Positions 12,979 to 15,645 of a DNA stretch of 15,645 nucleotides are shown here, one piece after another. Made by a program: the position numbers and the translations under genes. Every line of letters starts with the position of its first letter. The first letter of the stretch is position 1. The notes under the pieces are model-generated. The model was given only the letters and a program-made list of their open reading frames with translations. It was not told the origin of the DNA and ran no database searches. The DNA is from Pseudomonadota bacterium. Its GTDB lineage: Bacteria > Myxococcota_A > Polyangia > Polyangiales > Polyangiaceae. The stretch covers positions 1-15,645 of the forward strand of contig JAEZYZ010000362.1 in the NCBI GenBank assembly GCA_023418705.1, written 5' to 3'.

Positions 12979-14070
12979 TCACCCCCCCGGCGGGACCGAC
13001 CCGCCGCGGGCGCTCCAGCCGGCGCGGCGCAGGGCGGGTGAATCGGCGGCGAACCAGCGGGCCATGCGGGCGCGGGTGGTCTTGTAGGCGTACTCGAGGA
13101 TGTTGCGGCGGGCGGCGAAGCTCGCCGGGTTGTACATGAACAGGATGCCGTCGGTGGGCTCGGGCTCGATGAGGATCACCTCGACCTTGCCCGATCGCTC
13201 GATGCGCTCGCAGGACTCCTGCAAGAGCTTGTGGGTGCCGATGCGGGTGGCCTGGTTGGCGACCCAGAGCAGGCCTTTGTCGCGCACGCTGGTGCGGCGG
13301 CCGTGCCCGGTGGGGACCGTCGAGGCGAGCACGGGGACCATGGGGTTGACGACGACGATGACGTCGGCGCCTTCGGCTGCCGCGACGTCGACGTGGGAGA
13401 CTTGAGCGGCGCCAGCGTCGATGAAGTGGCGGTCGCCGATGCGCACGGGCGAGAAGAAGGGGGGCAGGGCCATGGAGGCGATGCAGGAGCGCGTCACCGG
13501 CACGTGATCGTAGCCGGGGCTGCCGAACAAGACCTGCTCGCCGGTGTCGAGATCGTGGGCCAGGATCCTTAGCGGCTTCGGCATGCCGAGGAAGCTGTTG
13601 GAGATGCCGCGGCGGACGAAGAACGCCTCCAGGAACCGCTCGTAGCCGTCGAGGGTGAAGATGCCGGCGGGCAGCGAGTCGTAGAAGCGGTCGAGCTCCT
13701 CCCAGAGCGCGGCCGGCGCGGGCGCCGGGCGGCGCGACACCAGGCTGGAGGTGCCCTGCCGGAGCGCCGACATGGCCGAGACGATGGTGCGGCGCCACTC
13801 GGTCAAATCCATGCGCAGCACGTGCCGCCGCTCGAGCGGGAAGTAGACGTCGGCGGGATCCAGGAATGCGCGGTAGATGCGCTCGACGGAGCGGCCAGCG
13901 GCGAGCGCCGCGGCGACGCTCGCGCCGCTCGACGAGCCGATGTACAGGTCGAAGCCGCTGGCCGCCAACCCGTGCACGCAATCCTCGAGCGCCGCCAGGA
14001 CGCCGATTTGATACATCCCGCCGGTCGCCCCCCCACCCGGCAAGCACAGCGCGATCTTGGGTCCGCTCAC
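12979..14070 (-). CDS. Patatin-like phospholipase
   Basis: A 363-residue serine acyl hydrolase of the patatin family, expected to cleave acyl chains from phospholipids or other lipids with a Ser-Asp dyad. The oxyanion loop is PGGGATGG (11-18), the nucleophile elbow GSSSGAS gives S47 in G-x-S-x-G, and the aspartate motif is IDAGAA with D218; the usual form is DG[GA], so one extra residue sits between Asp and Gly. ASMALPPFFSPV (198-209) is also typical. No signal peptide or membrane segment is present. The start is GTG 14070 with AGGAGG 7 nt upstream, overlapping the stop of the CPBP gene by 4 nt (GTGA). A longer open frame to 14925 exists, but its upstream part is only a shadow of the CPBP gene. 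It is the last gene of the nadB-CPBP-patatin operon. Confidence 0.9.
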   Translation of the reverse strand: MSGPKIALCLPGGGATGGMYQIGVLAALEDCVHGLAASGFDLYIGSSSGASVAAALAAGRSVERIYRAFLDPADVYFPLERRHVLRMDLTEWRRTIVSAMSALRQGTSSLVSRRPAPAPAALWEELDRFYDSLPAGIFTLDGYERFLEAFFVRRGISNSFLGMPKPLRILAHDLDTGEQVLFGSPGYDHVPVTRSCIASMALPPFFSPVRIGDRHFIDAGAAQVSHVDVAAAEGADVIVVVNPMVPVLASTVPTGHGRRTSVRDKGLLWVANQATRIGTHKLLQESCERIERSGKVEVILIEPEPTDGILFMYNPASFAARRNILEYAYKTTRARMARWFAADSPALRRAGWSARGGSVPPGG

Positions 14071-14888
14071 GCGGCGTCCTCCTGCCGCGCGGCCGCGGCC
14101 TGGTCGCTCTGCAGCGCGATGGTTTGGATCATGGCGCCGAGCCCGCCCGCCGCCAGCCAGCCGAGCACGATCGCCCACCAGGGGACCGAGAGCGGCGAGC
14201 TCGGCCCCGAGATGCCGAGCAAGAGGGCCAGGAGCTCGGCCGCGCCGAAGCCGACGTGCAGCGCGACGCAGGGCACGACCGAGCCGCTGGTCATGCGTAG
14301 GTGGCTGAGGGCGCCGCCGAGCAGCAGCAAAGCCGGCCAGCTGCGGATGTCGGGGCGGCTCAGCGCGAAGCAGAGCGCCGTCACCAGCGCGGCGCCGAGG
14401 GCCGAGTGTTCCCGGCGCAGGCCGCCGAACAGCGCGCCGCGGAAGAACAGCTCTTCGACCAAGGGCAAGGCGCAGGCGGAGACGAGGATCATGACCGCGA
14501 GCTCCGCGGGCCGGTCCGTGGTGAGCAGCGCCGCGCGCTCGGCCAGCACTTCCGGCGGCGTCGGGGCCACCTGCTCGATCAAGAGCGCGAGCGACCCGGC
14601 CGGGATCTGCAGCGCGAGCCCGAGCGCCAAGCCGAAGATCAACAGCGCCGGATGGGTGGGACGCATCCCGAGCCCATCCGTCAACGTGCGATCGGGAGCG
14701 TGCACCCGGAGCACGCCGTAGATCACCGACACGAACACCAACACCTGGATCAGGCCGAGCTGCACGATGTCGAGCGCGGCGCTCGGGCTGAGCGCGGTCA
14801 GCAGCTGCAGCCCGGCGATGATCAGGGTGGCGCACGCGAACGTCCAGACGAACGCCAGCGCGAAGGAGAGCGGACGGCCCGACGTCAT
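14067..14888 (-). CDS. CPBP-family membrane protein (protease-like, catalytic His missing)
   Basis: A 273-residue, highly hydrophobic protein with about seven or eight probable membrane segments, of the CPBP/Rce1-like family (CAAX proteases and bacteriocin-immunity proteins). Motif 1 is present as EELFFR (E145, E146, R150). Motif 2, normally F-x3-H, reads FALSR (174-178), so the catalytic His is Arg. Motif 3, normally H-x3-N, reads HVGFG (211-215), with the His kept and the Asn changed to Gly. Proteolysis is therefore doubtful, and a structural or binding role is possible. The ATG at 14888 overlaps the nadB stop (ATGA), and the stop overlaps the patatin start (GTGA), so all three genes are likely translated from one mRNA. 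No ribosome site precedes the start, which fits coupling to nadB. Confidence 0.85.
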   Translation of the reverse strand: MTSGRPLSFALAFVWTFACATLIIAGLQLLTALSPSAALDIVQLGLIQVLVFVSVIYGVLRVHAPDRTLTDGLGMRPTHPALLIFGLALGLALQIPAGSLALLIEQVAPTPPEVLAERAALLTTDRPAELAVMILVSACALPLVEELFFRGALFGGLRREHSALGAALVTALCFALSRPDIRSWPALLLLGGALSHLRMTSGSVVPCVALHVGFGAAELLALLLGISGPSSPLSVPWWAIVLGWLAAGGLGAMIQTIALQSDQAAAARQEDAA

Positions 14889-15645
14889 CGATCGCGAAGG
14901 TGGGGCAGGACGCCGCGCTTGGCAACGGTGTCGGCCACGGCGGCCGGCTCGAGATCGGGATAGTCGATGGTGTAGTGCAGCCCGCGGCTCTCTTTACGGC
15001 TCGCGGCGGACGCGATGATGAGCTCGGCCACGGTGGCGATGTTGCGCAGCTCGAGCAGATCGCGGGTCACCAGGTGTTTCCAGTAATACTCCCGGATCTC
15101 CTCCTCGAGCATCGACACCCGGCGCGCGGCGCGTCGCAGGCGCGCGTCGCTGCGCACGATGCCGACGTAGTTCCACATCGCCCGGCGCAGCTCGTCCCAG
15201 TTGTGGGTGACGACCACGGCCTCGTCGCTGGCGACGGCCGAACCCGTCTGCCAGTCCGCCACGTCGGGCAGCCGCTGCCGCCGAAGCTCCGTGATTTGCC
15301 CCGCAAGACGCTCGGCGGCGCGCCGCCCGAACACCAGCCCCTCGAGCAGGGAGTTGCTGGCCAGTCGGTTGGCGCCGTGCAGCCCCGTGCACGCCACCTC
15401 GCCCACGGCCCACAGCCCGGGCAGGTTGGTGCGCCCCCACAAATCGGAGGTCACTCCCCCGCACATGTAGTGCGCGGCGGGCACCACCGGCAGCGGCTCC
15501 CGCGTCATGTCGAAGCCGAGGTCCAGGCAACGGGCGTGGATGTTCGGGAAGCGCGAGCGGACGAAATCGGCCGGCTGCATGCTGATGTCGAGCAGCACGT
15601 GTTCGGCGCCCCTGCGCTTCATCTCGAAGTCGATGGCGCGCGCGG
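14885..15645 (-). CDS. nadB: L-aspartate oxidase NadB (C-terminal part)
   Basis: NadB oxidises L-aspartate to iminoaspartate with FAD, the first step of de novo NAD synthesis, and hands the product to NadA. Only the C-terminal 252 or so residues are inside the window; the frame runs off the right edge. It opens with RAIDFEMKRRGAEHVLLDIS, then FPNIHARCLDLGFD, HYMCGGVTSDLWGRTNLPGL, and the FAD/active-site stretch GEVACTGLHGANRLASNSLLEG, all characteristic of NadB rather than of succinate dehydrogenase. The helical C-terminal domain (LRRAMWNYVGIVR, ARRVSMLEEEIREYYW, LRNIATVAELI) and the RGLHYTIDYP tail are complete. The stop overlaps the CPBP ATG by 4 nt. An internal ATG at 15622 is not the start, since conserved residues continue upstream of it. 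Confidence 0.96.
   Translation of the reverse strand, partial: ARAIDFEMKRRGAEHVLLDISMQPADFVRSRFPNIHARCLDLGFDMTREPLPVVPAAHYMCGGVTSDLWGRTNLPGLWAVGEVACTGLHGANRLASNSLLEGLVFGRRAAERLAGQITELRRQRLPDVADWQTGSAVASDEAVVVTHNWDELRRAMWNYVGIVRSDARLRRAARRVSMLEEEIREYYWKHLVTRDLLELRNIATVAELIIASAASRKESRGLHYTIDYPDLEPAAVADTVAKRGVLPHLRDR

Noticed and set aside
12988..13006. Inverted repeat CGGCGGG/CCCGCCG as a terminator for the patatin operon
   Set aside because: It lies inside the last codons of the patatin gene, which encode a Gly/Pro-rich end, and no T-tract follows; more likely a by-product of GC-rich coding sequence.
12979..14925. A 648-codon open frame that would fuse extra N-terminal sequence to the patatin-like protein
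   Set aside because: The part upstream of GTG 14070 is Arg/Ala-rich and out of frame with the clear CPBP gene on the same strand; GTG 14070 has a good ribosome site and starts exactly at the conserved region.
1..15645. CRISPR array, tRNA, rRNA, insertion sequence or prophage
   Set aside because: I found no regularly spaced repeats, no tRNA or rRNA signature and no transposase, integrase or phage structural gene.

Overview
The window is very GC-rich, gene-dense DNA. Its gene content points to a member of the Myxococcota (deltaproteobacterial type): a stand-alone MglA-type small GTPase next to a soluble histidine kinase, a lipoprotein with two eukaryote-like Tudor/chromo-knot modules, a PEGA-like single-pass membrane protein, and the N-terminal fragment of an HNH-type family common in that phylum. 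This placement is inferred from protein style, not from a marker gene. I see no rRNA, tRNA, CRISPR array, insertion sequence or phage gene.

Layout, left to right. (1) Minus-strand operon 1-2526: MglA-like GTPase, then a PocR-type sensor histidine kinase (TGATG overlap), then thiL (thiamine-monophosphate kinase), which runs off the left edge and starts 8 nt after the kinase gene. (2) Plus-strand hypothetical membrane protein, 2755-3744. (3) Minus-strand amino-acid pair thrB-argH, 6125-3769, with an ATGA overlap. (4) Plus-strand hflX (long form), 6314-8011, followed by a formyltransferase-like gene and a polysaccharide deacetylase gene that overlap by 29 nt (8210-9836). (5) A strong hairpin at 10030-10052 between converging genes. 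(6) Minus-strand typA/bipA, 11931-10114, whose start codon directly follows an intrinsic-terminator-like hairpin and T-tract. (7) Plus-strand Tudor-knot lipoprotein, 12103-12573, then a 48-codon remnant of an HNH-type gene. (8) Minus-strand operon from the right edge: nadB (partial), a CPBP membrane protease-like protein and a patatin-like phospholipase, joined by 4-nt overlaps (ATGA, GTGA).

Most of this is conserved core metabolism and translation GTPases (ThiL, ThrB, ArgH, NadB, HflX, TypA). The parts that invite a second look are the GTPase/kinase pair, the nadB-coupled CPBP/patatin pair in which the CPBP protein lacks a catalytic histidine, the terminator-like hairpin at the typA start, the tandem Tudor lipoprotein, and a formyltransferase-like enzyme without the usual catalytic Asn. 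I do not see a clear new defence or mobile system; these are local oddities in an otherwise ordinary chromosomal region.
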